DNA of 64,000 nucleotides from Vulcanimicrobiota bacterium (GCA_027306785.1 DAHUZB010000013.1:231581-295580); one strand, 5' to 3'; shown: positions 1 through 8,165, counted from the stretch's first letter. Made by a program: numbers and translations. Notes: generated from the letters alone by a model not told the origin.

Positions 1-110
1 CCGTGGAGACCGAGGAGGAAGGCGTCGAAGCCGAAGCGCCCGCCGCGACGGTTGACGAGGAGCTCATTCGCAAGCTCGAGGAGTTCCGCCGCGAACGACT
101 CGGCGAATAA
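1..110 (+). CDS. nusA: NusA C-terminal end (partial)
   Basis: An open frame runs in from the window edge (codon phase begins at base 3) and stops with TAA at 108-110. It encodes only an acidic tail ending ELIRKLEEFRRERLGE. The tail alone is not diagnostic. The call rests on gene order, because ylxR and infB follow directly as in the widespread nusA-ylxR-infB-rbfA-truB-ribF cluster. NusA is the transcription elongation and antitermination factor that binds RNA polymerase. Confidence 0.65.
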   Translation, partial: VETEEEGVEAEAPAATVDEELIRKLEEFRRERLGE

Positions 111-384
111 CGACGGACGCGCCGCCCACGTACCCATTCGGCAATGCGTGGGCTGCCGCGACCGGCGCCCGCAGGCGGAGATGTTCCGTTTCGTGCGGAC
201 GCCGAGCGGCTGGGCGGTCGATCCGCCGGGGACTCGGTCGCGCCGACCCGGCCGAGGTGCCTACCTCTGTTCGGCGGCCTGCGTCGAGCGGGCGGCAAAA
301 AACCGCCGGTACCCGGGGCTTGCCACCGCGGCGGCAGAATATGGTTTAATAAGAAGTTCGATGGACGCACTTGGATCAACGTGA
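52..384 (+). CDS. ylxR: YlxR-family RNA-binding protein
   Basis: This 110-residue protein belongs to the YlxR (DUF448) family of small nucleic-acid-binding proteins; in some bacteria the protein modulates RNase P. The family core is clear: PIRQCVGCRDRRP near residues 28-40 and GRGAYLCSAACVERA near residues 68-82. The only start codon upstream of the core is TTG at 52, which places the beginning inside the nusA end, so the first 27 residues may not be translated from there. It sits between nusA and infB, its usual position. Confidence 0.85.
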   Translation: MTRSSFASSRSSAANDSANNDGRAAHVPIRQCVGCRDRRPQAEMFRFVRTPSGWAVDPPGTRSRRPGRGAYLCSAACVERAAKNRRYPGLATAAAEYGLIRSSMDALGST

Positions 385-579
385 TGATTAACGACGACCA
401 TGCTCTCTAAGAGGGCAACTTCGTGACGACCTAGCGGGGCCCTCAACTCCACTGCCAGCTTCTGCCAGTTGAGAGGGGACCCGCGTGACTACGCGGGGGC
501 GCGCGGTTCCGGGTGAAGCCCGGAACGCAGTGCTCTCAAACTGGTGGGGCCCCCAACGTGGGGACCACTTTGGGGATAA
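385..579 (+). promoter_or_regulatory. Structured infB leader
   Basis: This 195-base gap holds no gene but is dense in stem-loops. CTCAACT at 442-448 can pair with AGTTGAG at 467-473. CCCGCG at 480-485 pairs with CGCGGG at 492-497. GTTCCGGG at 506-513 pairs with CCCGGAAC at 519-526. CCCCA at 551-555 pairs with TGGGG at 559-563, just before the infB start. A second near-copy of the first arm, CTCAAACT at 535-542, could compete for the same partner, so two folds may be mutually exclusive. Regulation of infB by this leader is an inference. Confidence 0.45.
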
Positions 580-3447
580 ATGGCTACTACTACGGGCAAA
601 GTACGAATTTTCGAGCTCGCCAAAGAGGTTGGGCTCACGTCGAAAGAGCTCATCGCGCTCTTCAACGAGCGTCTGGGCGGCGTCTTCGAAGCGAAGAACC
701 AGCTGAGCGTCGTTCCCGATCACATCGCGGATCTCGTGCGCAGCGTGCTGCTCAAACCGGTCAAGGCGGCGCCCAAGGCAGCCGCCGCGAAACCGGCCGC
801 GCCCGCTGCGCCCGTCGCGGCTGCGCCGCCTGAGGCTCCCGCCGCCGTCGAGGCTCCGGCCGCTGCCGTCGAGCCGCCCGCGCCGCCGAAGCCGGCCGCG
901 CCCGAAGCCCCGATCCCGCGTTTGAAGCCCGTCACCTCGACGCCGCGTCCCGCCGCTCCGAAGGCGCCGGCTCGCCCCGCCGCAGCAGCGGCTCCGGTCG
1001 AGGCGGAGGCTCCGCCCGTACCGCCGACCATCGAAGCCGAAGCTCCGGCCGTCGCTCCGGCCGCGCCGAGCGCGCCCGTCGTTGCTCCGCGTCCCGTCGC
1101 CCCGGCCGCATCGGCAGCACCGACGCCGACGCCCGCGCCCACACCGACGCTGAAGCCCGTGCCCCCGCGCGCTGCCCCGCCGCGTCCGGCTCGTCCGGCC
1201 GCGCCCGAGGCGCCGATTCCGCGCCTTCAGCCGGTCCCGCCGGGACAGTCCTCGATTCGCCGCCCACCGCCGCCGACGACCGCGGCCTCGGCCTCGCCTG
1301 GCCCGACGACCGGCATGCCCGGCCGCCCCGGCGTCGCCCCGCGTCCCGGCCAGGCCCTGCCCGGCCAGGGCGGTAAGGCCCCGGTCGCACCCGCCCAGCG
1401 CGGCAACGGCCCGCTCACCCCGCCCGGCCAACGCCGTCCGGCGGGCAACGGTCCGTTCCGTCCGCTCGCGCCGGGTCAGCGCCCGATGCCGCCGCGTCCG
1501 GGGATGCCCGCGGTCGCGACCGACGCGCCCGCGCCCTCGACCGGGGGACGTCCCGGCGATCGCGGCCGCTCGCACGAAGACAAAGCCGCGGCCAAGAAGG
1601 ATCGCGAAAAGGAACTGCTGCTCGAGAAAGAGCGGCACCGCAAGAAGAAGGGCGGCGATCACGTGCCCGCGGCGCCCGCGCGCGTGCTCGAGACGATCGA
1701 GATTCCCGACCTGCTGACGGTCCAGGAACTCGCGACCTCGATGATCGTGCCGGTGCGCGACGTCATCACCGAGCTCATCAAGATGGGCACGATGGCGACG
1801 ATCAACCAGAACATTCCCTCGGACGTCGCGATCTCGGTTGCGAAGAAGTTCGGCTTCAACGCCGTCGTCAAGGAAGCGGGCGAAGAGGTCACCGTCGAGC
1901 AGGAAGAAGACAAGCCCGAGATGATGACGCCGCGTCCGCCGGTCGTCACCGTCCTCGGTCACGTGGACCACGGTAAGACCTCGCTGCTCGACAAGATCCG
2001 CAGCGCCAACGTCGCCGCGGGCGAAGCGGGCGGCATCACGCAGAAGATCGGTGCCTACACGGTCGAGCGTAACGATCGCAAGATCACCTTCATCGATACG
2101 CCGGGCCACGAAGCGTTCACCGCGATGCGTGCGCGCGGCGCGAAGGTCACCGACGTCGCGATCCTCGTGGTCGCGGCCGACGACGGCGTCATGCCGCAGA
2201 CGAAGGAAGCGATCGCGCACGTGAAAGCCGCGGGCGTTCCGATCGTCGTCGCCGTCAACAAGATGGACAAGCCCGACGCGCAGCCCGATCGCGTGAAGCA
2301 GCAGCTCATGGAGCAAGGTCTGCAGCCGGTGGATTGGGGCGGCACGATCGAGATGGTGCCCGTCTCGGCGAAGACCGGTGACGGCATCGAGTCGCTGCTC
2401 GATACCGTGCTGCTCGAGGCCGACATCAAGGATCTCAAAGCGAACAAGACGCGCCGCGCGACCGGTGTCGTCATCGAGTCGCAGCTCTCGAAGGGCCGCG
2501 GTGCGGTCGCGACCGTGCTCGTACAGAACGGCACGCTGCGCGTCGGCGATATCGTCGTCGTGGGCGGCACGTTCGGTAAGGTGCGTGCGCTCATCGACGA
2601 TAAGGGCAAGCAAGTGAAGAAGGCCGGGCCCTCGATTCCGGTCGAGGTCATGGGCCTGCAGGACGTGCCCGCCGCGGGCGACACGCTCATGGTCGTCAGC
2701 GACGAACGCGTTGCGCGCGAGACCGCGGAGAAGCGCGCCGTGCGCCGCCGCGACGTGCGTATCGCGGGCTCCGCATCGCAACGCGTCTCGCTCGAAACCT
2801 TCATGTCGATGCCGACCGAAGGCAAGAAGACGCTCAACCTCATCATCAAAGCGGACGGACAAGGTTCGCTCGAAGCGCTGCGCGCGCGCATGGAGTCGCT
2901 CTCGACCGAGGAAGTCGACGTGCGCGTCATCCACGGCGGCGTCGGCGCGATCTCGCCGAACGACGTCAACCTCGCGAGCGCCTCGAACGCGGTGCTCATC
3001 GGCTTCAACATTCGTCCGGACGAAACGGCGAAGCGTTTGGCCGAAAACGAAGGCGTCGATCTGCGCTTCTATCAGGTCATCTACGAAATCGAAGACGATC
3101 TGCGCAAGGCGATGACGGGCATGCTCGCGCCGATCGAGCGCGAGGTCACGCTCGGCCACGCCGAAGTGCGCGAGGTCTTCAAGGTTTCGAAGGTCGGCAC
3201 GATCGTCGGCTGCTACGTCAAGGACGGCAAGATCACGCGCGGCGCGAAGGTTCGCGTGCTGCGTGATTCGGCGGTCATCTTCACGGGCGAGCTCGAGAGC
3301 CTGCGCCGTTTCAAGGACGACGTCAAGGAAGTCGCCGAAGGCTTCGAGTGCGGTCTTCAGGTCGCGAAGTTCCAGGACCTCAAGAACGGCGACATCATCG
3401 AGGCGTATATGACGGAGCAGGTGGCTCCGGAACTGGTGCGGGCGTGA
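580..3447 (+). CDS. infB: Translation initiation factor IF-2
   Basis: IF-2 is the GTPase that brings initiator tRNA to the 30S subunit. The 955-residue protein begins with an IF2_N helical domain (about residues 4-50, KVRIFELAKEVGLTSKELI). A very long Pro/Ala-rich linker follows (about 60-330), then a second IF2_N-like region and the G domain with GHVDHGKT at 460-467, DTPGHEAF and NKMDKPD. The beta-barrel and C-terminal domains are complete. The Ala/Pro linker is low-complexity and explains the long antisense reading frames on the other strand. Confidence 0.98.
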   Translation: MATTTGKVRIFELAKEVGLTSKELIALFNERLGGVFEAKNQLSVVPDHIADLVRSVLLKPVKAAPKAAAAKPAAPAAPVAAAPPEAPAAVEAPAAAVEPPAPPKPAAPEAPIPRLKPVTSTPRPAAPKAPARPAAAAAPVEAEAPPVPPTIEAEAPAVAPAAPSAPVVAPRPVAPAASAAPTPTPAPTPTLKPVPPRAAPPRPARPAAPEAPIPRLQPVPPGQSSIRRPPPPTTAASASPGPTTGMPGRPGVAPRPGQALPGQGGKAPVAPAQRGNGPLTPPGQRRPAGNGPFRPLAPGQRPMPPRPGMPAVATDAPAPSTGGRPGDRGRSHEDKAAAKKDREKELLLEKERHRKKKGGDHVPAAPARVLETIEIPDLLTVQELATSMIVPVRDVITELIKMGTMATINQNIPSDVAISVAKKFGFNAVVKEAGEEVTVEQEEDKPEMMTPRPPVVTVLGHVDHGKTSLLDKIRSANVAAGEAGGITQKIGAYTVERNDRKITFIDTPGHEAFTAMRARGAKVTDVAILVVAADDGVMPQTKEAIAHVKAAGVPIVVAVNKMDKPDAQPDRVKQQLMEQGLQPVDWGGTIEMVPVSAKTGDGIESLLDTVLLEADIKDLKANKTRRATGVVIESQLSKGRGAVATVLVQNGTLRVGDIVVVGGTFGKVRALIDDKGKQVKKAGPSIPVEVMGLQDVPAAGDTLMVVSDERVARETAEKRAVRRRDVRIAGSASQRVSLETFMSMPTEGKKTLNLIIKADGQGSLEALRARMESLSTEEVDVRVIHGGVGAISPNDVNLASASNAVLIGFNIRPDETAKRLAENEGVDLRFYQVIYEIEDDLRKAMTGMLAPIEREVTLGHAEVREVFKVSKVGTIVGCYVKDGKITRGAKVRVLRDSAVIFTGELESLRRFKDDVKEVAEGFECGLQVAKFQDLKNGDIIEAYMTEQVAPELVRA

Positions 3448-3448
3448 C

Positions 3449-3609
3449 CTCGTTTCACGCCGAGTACCGTGCGCGCGCGAATGGCGGACGCGCGCAATTT
3501 TCCATCGTGGAAAATTGCTGCTGCCTTCGCGCGGGCTCTCGCCATCCTGGCTTCGCCCGCGCCTCAGAGCCCGCCGTTCGCACGCGCACGGTGCCCGGCA
3601 TGAAACGAG
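3449..3609. repeat. Long imperfect palindrome with two inner hairpins
   Basis: This fills the infB-rbfA gap. The outer arms 3449-3487 and 3571-3609 are inverted copies that match at 34 of 39 positions. Inside, GCAATTTTCCA at 3494-3504 and TGGAAAATTGC at 3508-3518 form a perfect 11-bp hairpin with a TCG loop. A second nested hairpin pairs GCGCGGGC at 3529-3536 with GCCCGCGC at 3555-3562 and encloses GCCATCCTGGC. A related two-hairpin unit occurs near 25,626-25,694. It looks like a dispersed intergenic repeat that could also act as a processing or termination site. Confidence 0.7.
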
Positions 3610-3625
3610 CCTTGGGAGGCGAGCT

Positions 3626-3997
3626 GTGAAGTCGCAGCGGTTGGCGCGGATTGATCATGAGATTGCGCGGATTTTGGCGACGAAGATTACGCAGGAGCTG
3701 CGGGATCCGAGACTCGGGTTCGTGACGGTGACGCGGGCCGAGGTCAGCGACGATTTGCACCAGTGCAAGGTGTACGTGTCGATCATCGGGGATCGGCATG
3801 TGGCGCGGCAGTCGATGGATGCGCTCGAGCACGCGAAGAAGTTTCTTCGCGGCGAGCTCGGACACGAGATCGATCTACGGCACACGCCCGAGCTCGTCTT
3901 CATCGAGGATCGCTCGACGGAGCGGGCGATTGCGCTCGCCAAAACACTGCGCGAAGATGCCGAGCGTCGCTCGGTCGCGCCGGAGGAGGCCGAATGA
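3626..3997 (+). CDS. rbfA: Ribosome-binding factor A
   Basis: RbfA assists maturation of the 16S rRNA 5' end on 30S subunits. The 123-residue product shows the family pattern: RLARIDHEIARILATKI, then ELRDPRLGFVTVTRAEVSDDL, KVYVSI, and HTPELVFIEDRS near the C-terminus. The GTG at 3626 is chosen because it follows GGGAGGCGAG at a normal distance and the family begins with this short basic segment. Translation upstream of it would only read the palindromic repeat. Its stop overlaps the next start in an ATGA junction. Confidence 0.93.
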   Translation: MKSQRLARIDHEIARILATKITQELRDPRLGFVTVTRAEVSDDLHQCKVYVSIIGDRHVARQSMDALEHAKKFLRGELGHEIDLRHTPELVFIEDRSTERAIALAKTLREDAERRSVAPEEAE

Positions 3998-4974
3998 TCG
4001 AGAGCGAGATGCGCAACTCGACGACCGACGAGGTCGTAGCGGAACTGCGCCGCCGTTCGTCGTTCGTGATGGTCAGTCACGTGAAGCCCGACGGCGACAC
4101 GCTCGGTGCCGGGCTCGCGCTCGGGATCGCGCTGCGCCGCATGGGCAAGCGCGTCGCCTACTTTCAGCAGGATCCGGTGCCCCGCAATCTGCGCTTCTTG
4201 CCCGATACGCAGTTCGTCTCGCGCGAGCTTCCGGCCGATCTGCCGGCGGATACGCTGTGGGTCTTCTGCGATATGAGCGATTTCTCGCGTGCGGGCGAGT
4301 TTTTGCCCGCGATTCCGCGCGAGCACATGCTCGACATCGATCACCATTTGGGGAACTCGCATTTCGGTGCGCTCAATTACGTGATTCCGAGCGAGTGCTC
4401 CACCGGAACGACCGTGATGCACCTGCTGCGGGGTCTCGGTGCGGAGATCGATCGCGAGATCGCGACGTGCATCTTAACGACGATCATGACCGATACCGGC
4501 GGATTCATGCATTCGAACACGTCGCCCGAGGTGCTGGAGCTCTCGGCGGAGCTGATGCGACGCGGTGCCGACAAAGAAGAGATCACCGAGGAGATCTTCG
4601 CGAACAAGCGCGTGGCGGCCACGCGGCTGCTCGGACGGATCATCGACGAGATGCGGTTTGCGCGCGACGGGCGGTATTGCTGGTCGTTCGTGAACGACGC
4701 GATGCTCGCGGCGACCGGTGCCGACGGCGAAGATACCGAGGACATCGTCAATACGCTGCGCGGCCAGGACGGGGTGGAAGTGGCGGCGCTCTTCAAGGCC
4801 TACGAAGGCGAGATTCGCGTGAGCCTGCGTTCGAACGGACGCGTGAACGTGCAGGCGGCCGCGGCGACGCTCGGCGGCGGCGGGCATTTCCGCGCGTCGG
4901 GCCTCACGTATACCGGACCGCTCGACGAGGCGTTCGCCGCCGTCGAGCGCGCGCTCGTCGCGCAGGGGCTGTGA
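3994..4974 (+). CDS. nrnA: DHH-family nanoRNase/phosphatase NrnA-like
   Basis: This is a DHH/DHHA1 phosphoesterase of the NrnA class, which degrades short oligoribonucleotides and in some species dephosphorylates pAp or hydrolyses c-di-AMP. The 326-residue protein has the N-terminal SHVKPDGDTLGAG motif and the DHH signature in DIDHHLGNSHFG, both binding the metal pair. The DHHA1 domain ends in GGGGHFRASG. It lies in the rbfA-nrnA-truB order found in many bacteria and overlaps both neighbours by 4 bases, which implies translational coupling. Which substrate it uses cannot be read from sequence. Confidence 0.9.
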   Translation: MIESEMRNSTTDEVVAELRRRSSFVMVSHVKPDGDTLGAGLALGIALRRMGKRVAYFQQDPVPRNLRFLPDTQFVSRELPADLPADTLWVFCDMSDFSRAGEFLPAIPREHMLDIDHHLGNSHFGALNYVIPSECSTGTTVMHLLRGLGAEIDREIATCILTTIMTDTGGFMHSNTSPEVLELSAELMRRGADKEEITEEIFANKRVAATRLLGRIIDEMRFARDGRYCWSFVNDAMLAATGADGEDTEDIVNTLRGQDGVEVAALFKAYEGEIRVSLRSNGRVNVQAAAATLGGGGHFRASGLTYTGPLDEAFAAVERALVAQGL

Positions 4975-5228
4975 ACATCGCCGCGGGCATCTTTCTCGTG
5001 CTCTTCGGCGGCTTCGGCACCTGGCTGCTGCGCTCGCGCTTTCCGGCCGCGCGCTTTCTTCCCGCCTCCTACGCGCTGATGATGCTCGGCGGCGTCGTCT
5101 TCATGCTCTGGACGCTCGTGCATGCGGTCGCGTTCGCCATCGCGGGCGCCGTGGTGCTCGTGCTCGCGGGCGTGCTCGGGCTCATCGGTGCCGCGCGCAA
5201 AGAGGTGCGGGTCGCCCCGCCGTTCTGA
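4971..5228 (+). CDS. Small hydrophobic membrane protein
   Basis: This 85-residue protein starts at GTG 4971, overlapping the nrnA stop by 4 bases. It is almost entirely hydrophobic, with two to three predicted transmembrane segments (about residues 2-18, 28-47 and 49-72), and ends in a short basic and polar tail. No family is recognised. Its tight coupling to nrnA and the 8-base gap to truB place it in the same transcript. Confidence 0.7.
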   Translation: MNIAAGIFLVLFGGFGTWLLRSRFPAARFLPASYALMMLGGVVFMLWTLVHAVAFAIAGAVVLVLAGVLGLIGAARKEVRVAPPF

Positions 5229-5236
5229 ACGCAGAC

Positions 5237-6121
5237 ATGATCGGATTCGTCAACGTCTTCAAGCCCGCCGGCCCCACGTCGGCGCAGATCGTCGCGCGCG
5301 TGCGGCGCATCTACGGCGTGTACGGTCGCGATCGCTCGATCGCGGTCGGCCATCTCGGCACGCTCGATCCGCAAGCCGCGGGCGTGCTGCCGGTTGCCGT
5401 GGGAAAGGCGACGCGCCTGATTCCGCTGCTGACCGATCAGCGCAAGGCCTACGCCGCGACGCTCGTGCTCGGGCGCTCGACCACCTCGCAAGACGCGCTC
5501 GGCGAAACGGTGGCGACCGCGGAGGTTCCGGCCGATTGGCGCGCGCGCCTGGAGGCGACGCTCGAAAGCTTCACCGGGCGCATCACGCAGATTCCGCCGA
5601 TGTACTCCGCCGTCCATCACGAAGGCAAGCGCCTGTACGAACTCGCACGCGAAGGGAAAGTCGTGGAGCGTAAGTCGCGCTCGGTGACGATCTACGGACT
5701 CTCGCTGCTCGGCATCGAACCGCCCGCAATCGCGCGCATTCGCATCGCGTGCAGCGAGGGCACCTACGTGCGCACCCTCTGCGAAGATCTCGGCGCCGCG
5801 ATCGGCGTGCCCGCGCACATGGGGGCGCTCGTGCGCGAAGCTTCGGGCCCCTTCGTGCTCTCCGAAGCGCGCACGCTCGAAGCGATCTCCGACGATCCGC
5901 AGAGCGCGCTCATCGCGCCCGAACACATCATTCCGTTTCCCACGATCGTGCTCGACCTGCGCGCCTCGTCGGATTTTCGCGCCGGGCGCGTCGTTGCGCT
6001 GCCCGAAGGGGCGCCCGCGCAGACCGTCTTCGTGCGCGATCATTCGCGTATGCTCGTCGGCGTCGGTGAGGCGCACGGCGCGATGCTGGCCCCGCGAAAG
6101 GTGTTCGTTCCCCATGAGTGA
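5237..6121 (+). CDS. truB: tRNA pseudouridine-55 synthase
   Basis: TruB makes pseudouridine 55 in the T-loop of tRNAs. The 294-residue protein carries the TruB motif GHLGTLDPQAAGVLPVAVGKA near residue 37, whose Asp is the catalytic nucleophile. It also has RKAYAATLVLGRSTTSQDALGE and the downstream SEGTYVRTLCEDLG region. Length and order agree with the bacterial family. It ends 3 bases before ribF. Confidence 0.96.
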   Translation: MIGFVNVFKPAGPTSAQIVARVRRIYGVYGRDRSIAVGHLGTLDPQAAGVLPVAVGKATRLIPLLTDQRKAYAATLVLGRSTTSQDALGETVATAEVPADWRARLEATLESFTGRITQIPPMYSAVHHEGKRLYELAREGKVVERKSRSVTIYGLSLLGIEPPAIARIRIACSEGTYVRTLCEDLGAAIGVPAHMGALVREASGPFVLSEARTLEAISDDPQSALIAPEHIIPFPTIVLDLRASSDFRAGRVVALPEGAPAQTVFVRDHSRMLVGVGEAHGAMLAPRKVFVPHE

Positions 6122-6124
6122 GCG

Positions 6125-7036
6125 ATGAAGATTCACCACGATCTCACCCGCGAGAACGATCGACCGCTCTCGCTCGCGATCGGGTTCTTCGACGGCATGC
6201 ACCGCGGTCATCGCGAGATCGCGCGCGCGGCGTTTCGCACGCGACGTCCGGGTTGGCGCTCGGGCGTGCTCACCTTCGCCGATCATCCGGCGGCGTTCTT
6301 GCGTCCCGGAAGCGAGCCGCCGATGCTGACCACGAAGGAAGAGCGCATCGATCTGCTTGCGGCGGCGGGCTTCGAGGAGTGCTTCTTCGTGCCGTTCGAC
6401 GAGAAGATCGCGCAACTCGCGCCGGATGCGTTTTTGGACGAACTCGTCTACGCGCTCGAAGTGCGCGCGATCGCGGTCGGGGCGGGATTTCGCTTCGGCC
6501 ACAAGCGCGCGGGCGACGTGCCGTTCATGGCGCGCCATCTGGCGGCGCGCGACGTCGATCTCACCGCGGTCGAGCACGTGGTCGACGACGGGGAGCGTAT
6601 CTCGAGCACGCGCATTCGGGAGCTCGTGGCCGCGGGCGACTTCGAACGCGCGGATCACCTGCTCGGCCACGCCTACGAGTTGCGCGGCACCGTCGAGCTC
6701 GGCTTCGGGCGCGGCCACGATCTCGGGTTCCCCACCGCGAACCTGCGCGTGCCGGAGAAGCTGCTGCCGCGCGACGGCGTCTATGCGGCGCTCGCGCGCT
6801 ACGACGGACGCGACCACGCCGCGCTCGTTTCGATCGGCACCAATCCGCAGTTCGGCGGCGTGCGCCGTACCGTCGAAGTCTGGATGCGGGATTTCCACGA
6901 GACGATCTACGGGCGGGAACTCGCCGTTCGAGACCTGCGTTTCGTCCGCGGGCAGCTCGTCTTCGCCTCGATCGACGAACTGATGGCGCAGATGCGCAAC
7001 GATTTAGCCGCCGTGCCCTATCCTACGTATAGCTGA
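6125..7036 (+). CDS. ribF: Bifunctional riboflavin kinase/FAD synthetase
   Basis: RibF converts riboflavin to FMN and then to FAD. The N-terminal adenylyltransferase half shows GFFDGMHRGHREI (about residues 22-34) and the ISSTRIRELV signature. The C-terminal kinase half has GFGRGHDLGFPTANLR followed by DGVYAA and SIGTNPQFGG. At 303 residues it is full length. The gene closes the nusA-to-ribF housekeeping cluster, and flavin-using proteins (a SagB-type oxidase) occur just downstream. Confidence 0.95.
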   Translation: MKIHHDLTRENDRPLSLAIGFFDGMHRGHREIARAAFRTRRPGWRSGVLTFADHPAAFLRPGSEPPMLTTKEERIDLLAAAGFEECFFVPFDEKIAQLAPDAFLDELVYALEVRAIAVGAGFRFGHKRAGDVPFMARHLAARDVDLTAVEHVVDDGERISSTRIRELVAAGDFERADHLLGHAYELRGTVELGFGRGHDLGFPTANLRVPEKLLPRDGVYAALARYDGRDHAALVSIGTNPQFGGVRRTVEVWMRDFHETIYGRELAVRDLRFVRGQLVFASIDELMAQMRNDLAAVPYPTYS

Positions 7037-7037
7037 G

Positions 7038-7538
7038 ATGATGATGAAAAAGTATCTAACGCCGCTCTTCGTTCTCGCCCTCGCGGCCTGCTCGCACGCG
7101 GGCGGCGGCTCCGCGCCGACCGTCGCCGCGATCGGATCGCCCGCGCCGCCCTTCGATGAAGCCACTGCCGCGGGCGGTATGCTCTCGATGGCCTCGCTCG
7201 CGGGCAAGCCGGTCTACCTGAACTTTTTCGCGAGCTGGTGCCCCCCGTGCAACGAGGAGGCTCCTTCGGTCAATGCGGTCGCGCAGGAATTCAAGAGCCG
7301 CGGGCTCGCCGTCGTCGGCGTCGACGTGCTGGAAGACCGGCAGAAGGCGCAGCAGTTTATCACCGAGCACCACCTGAGCTATCCGGCCGTGATCGATTCC
7401 GGCGCGCTGCGCGATGCCTACGAGATCAACGGCATGCCGGTCCACGTCTTCATCGATCGTACCGGGATCGTCCGCAAGATCGTGGTCGGCGAATTGACCA
7501 AGGCCAAGATGGAAGCCGACGTCCGCGCGATCCTCTAG
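7038..7538 (+). CDS. TlpA-like thioredoxin-fold lipoprotein
   Basis: This is a periplasmic thiol-disulfide protein of the TlpA/ResA group. Residues 1-18 form a lipoprotein signal ending in the lipobox LAAC, with Cys18 as lipid anchor. The redox motif WCPPC is at residues 67-71 within NFFASWCPPCNEE, and a cis-proline loop is visible in INGMPVHVFID. It is 166 residues long. It may belong to the ribF transcript, being 1 base away. A role in cytochrome maturation or in reducing cysteine-rich exported products would be inference. Confidence 0.88.
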   Translation: MMMKKYLTPLFVLALAACSHAGGGSAPTVAAIGSPAPPFDEATAAGGMLSMASLAGKPVYLNFFASWCPPCNEEAPSVNAVAQEFKSRGLAVVGVDVLEDRQKAQQFITEHHLSYPAVIDSGALRDAYEINGMPVHVFIDRTGIVRKIVVGELTKAKMEADVRAIL

Positions 7539-7715
7539 CCGCCTGGTAGTACCAACCCCCGAGAGATTCAAAACGCATTTATTGACACGGCGACACCTCC
7601 GGCGTATAACCTTCAAAGAAGTTCGTAAAACAAAGTAATTTGCGTGCTGCCGATAGCGGTGACACGTATCGCTTTGTTCGATGGGCCTCAATTCGGGTGT
7701 GAGGAGGTGAATTTC
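7539..7715 (+). promoter_or_regulatory. Promoter and leader of the azole-peptide cluster
   Basis: A textbook housekeeping promoter is present: TTGACA at 7582-7587, a 17-base spacer, and TATAAC at 7605-7610. Transcription would start near 7617. The roughly 100-base untranslated leader ends in AGGAGGTGA at 7702-7710, a strong ribosome-binding site for the first precursor gene. No coding sequence is supported in the leader. Confidence 0.8.
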
Positions 7716-7871
7716 TTGATTCTCAACGTCGAATACGTCGAGTCCGTTCGCGCCGATGCGAGCGAGTTCGAAAACACGTACTTCGCGATGGGCGGCGCGG
7801 GTCTCGCGCCTGCGAGCATCTGCATCACGAAAGGTTCGTGCTGTTGCTCGTGCACCCAGAAGCAGAGCTAA
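7716..7871 (+). CDS. Azole-type RiPP precursor peptide 1
   Basis: This 51-residue peptide starts at TTG 7716, chosen because the strong AGGAGGTGA site ends 5 bases before it and because the paralogue at 7943 begins with the same MILNVEY. The leader is acidic and conserved (VRADASEFENTYF). It is followed by a Gly/Ala hinge GGAGLAPASICITKG and a C-terminal core GSCCCSCTQKQS. Clustered Cys and Ser are the usual substrates of YcaO cyclodehydratases, which are encoded downstream. An in-frame GTG at 7707 would add three residues but overlaps the ribosome-binding site. Confidence 0.85.
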   Translation: MILNVEYVESVRADASEFENTYFAMGGAGLAPASICITKGSCCCSCTQKQS

Positions 7872-7877
7872 CCATCA

Positions 7878-7912
7878 TCGCCGGACATTCGTCCGACGAT
7901 TTTTTCTTTTTT
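7878..7912 (+). terminator. Intra-operon terminator or attenuator between precursors
   Basis: TCGCCGGAC at 7878-7886 pairs with GTCCGACGA at 7891-7899 (one G-U pair) around an ATTC loop. The stem is followed directly by T6-C-T6. This is a good Rho-independent terminator placed after precursor 1 and before precursor 2. It would let the first peptide be made in excess over the enzymes. Confidence 0.75.
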
Positions 7913-7942
7913 CAGGCACTTGCCGGAGGAGCTTTCGGAACC

Positions 7943-8092
7943 ATGATTCTGAACGTGGAATACACTGACGTCGTTCGCGCCGATGCGAACGAGTTCGAAA
8001 ACACGTACTTCTCGCTGGGCGGCTCGGGTCTCGCGCCCGCGAACATCTGCATCACGAAGGGTTCGTGCTGCTGCTCCTGCTCGAAGCAATAA
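7943..8092 (+). CDS. Azole-type RiPP precursor peptide 2
   Basis: This paralogue of the first precursor has 49 residues, an ATG start and GGAGGA at 7925-7930. The two share MILNVEY, VRADA-EFENTYF, GLAPA-ICITKGSCCCSC, and differ mainly at the extreme C-terminus (SKQ here, TQKQS there) and in the hinge (SLGGSG against AMGGAG). The near-identical core suggests two copies of one product or a pair acting together. The hinge after a small-residue run is the likely cleavage region, but the exact site is not visible. Confidence 0.87.
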   Translation: MILNVEYTDVVRADANEFENTYFSLGGSGLAPANICITKGSCCCSCSKQ

Positions 8093-8113
8093 GCGAGAGC
8101 AATCCGATCCATC

Positions 8114-8138
8114 GCGGAACGGAGGGCCCCCGTTCCGC
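8114..8138 (+). other. Intercistronic hairpin after precursor 2
   Basis: GCGGAACGG at 8114-8122 and CCGTTCCGC at 8130-8138 form a perfect 9-bp stem with a 7-base loop and no T-run. A stable stem here could protect the 3' end of the short precursor mRNA or damp read-through into the enzyme genes. Confidence 0.55.
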
Positions 8139-8165
8139 TCGCAGTATCCGGAAAAAGAGAATCAG

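Noticed and set aside
388..3159. A 923-residue reading frame on the minus strand opposite infB.
   Set aside because: It is the GC-rich shadow of infB, Arg/His/Asp-rich low-complexity sequence without any domain, and infB is unmistakable.
7644..7715. Starting precursor 1 at the first in-frame start (7644).
   Set aside because: This would translate through the strong ribosome-binding site and add residues not shared by the paralogous precursor 2.
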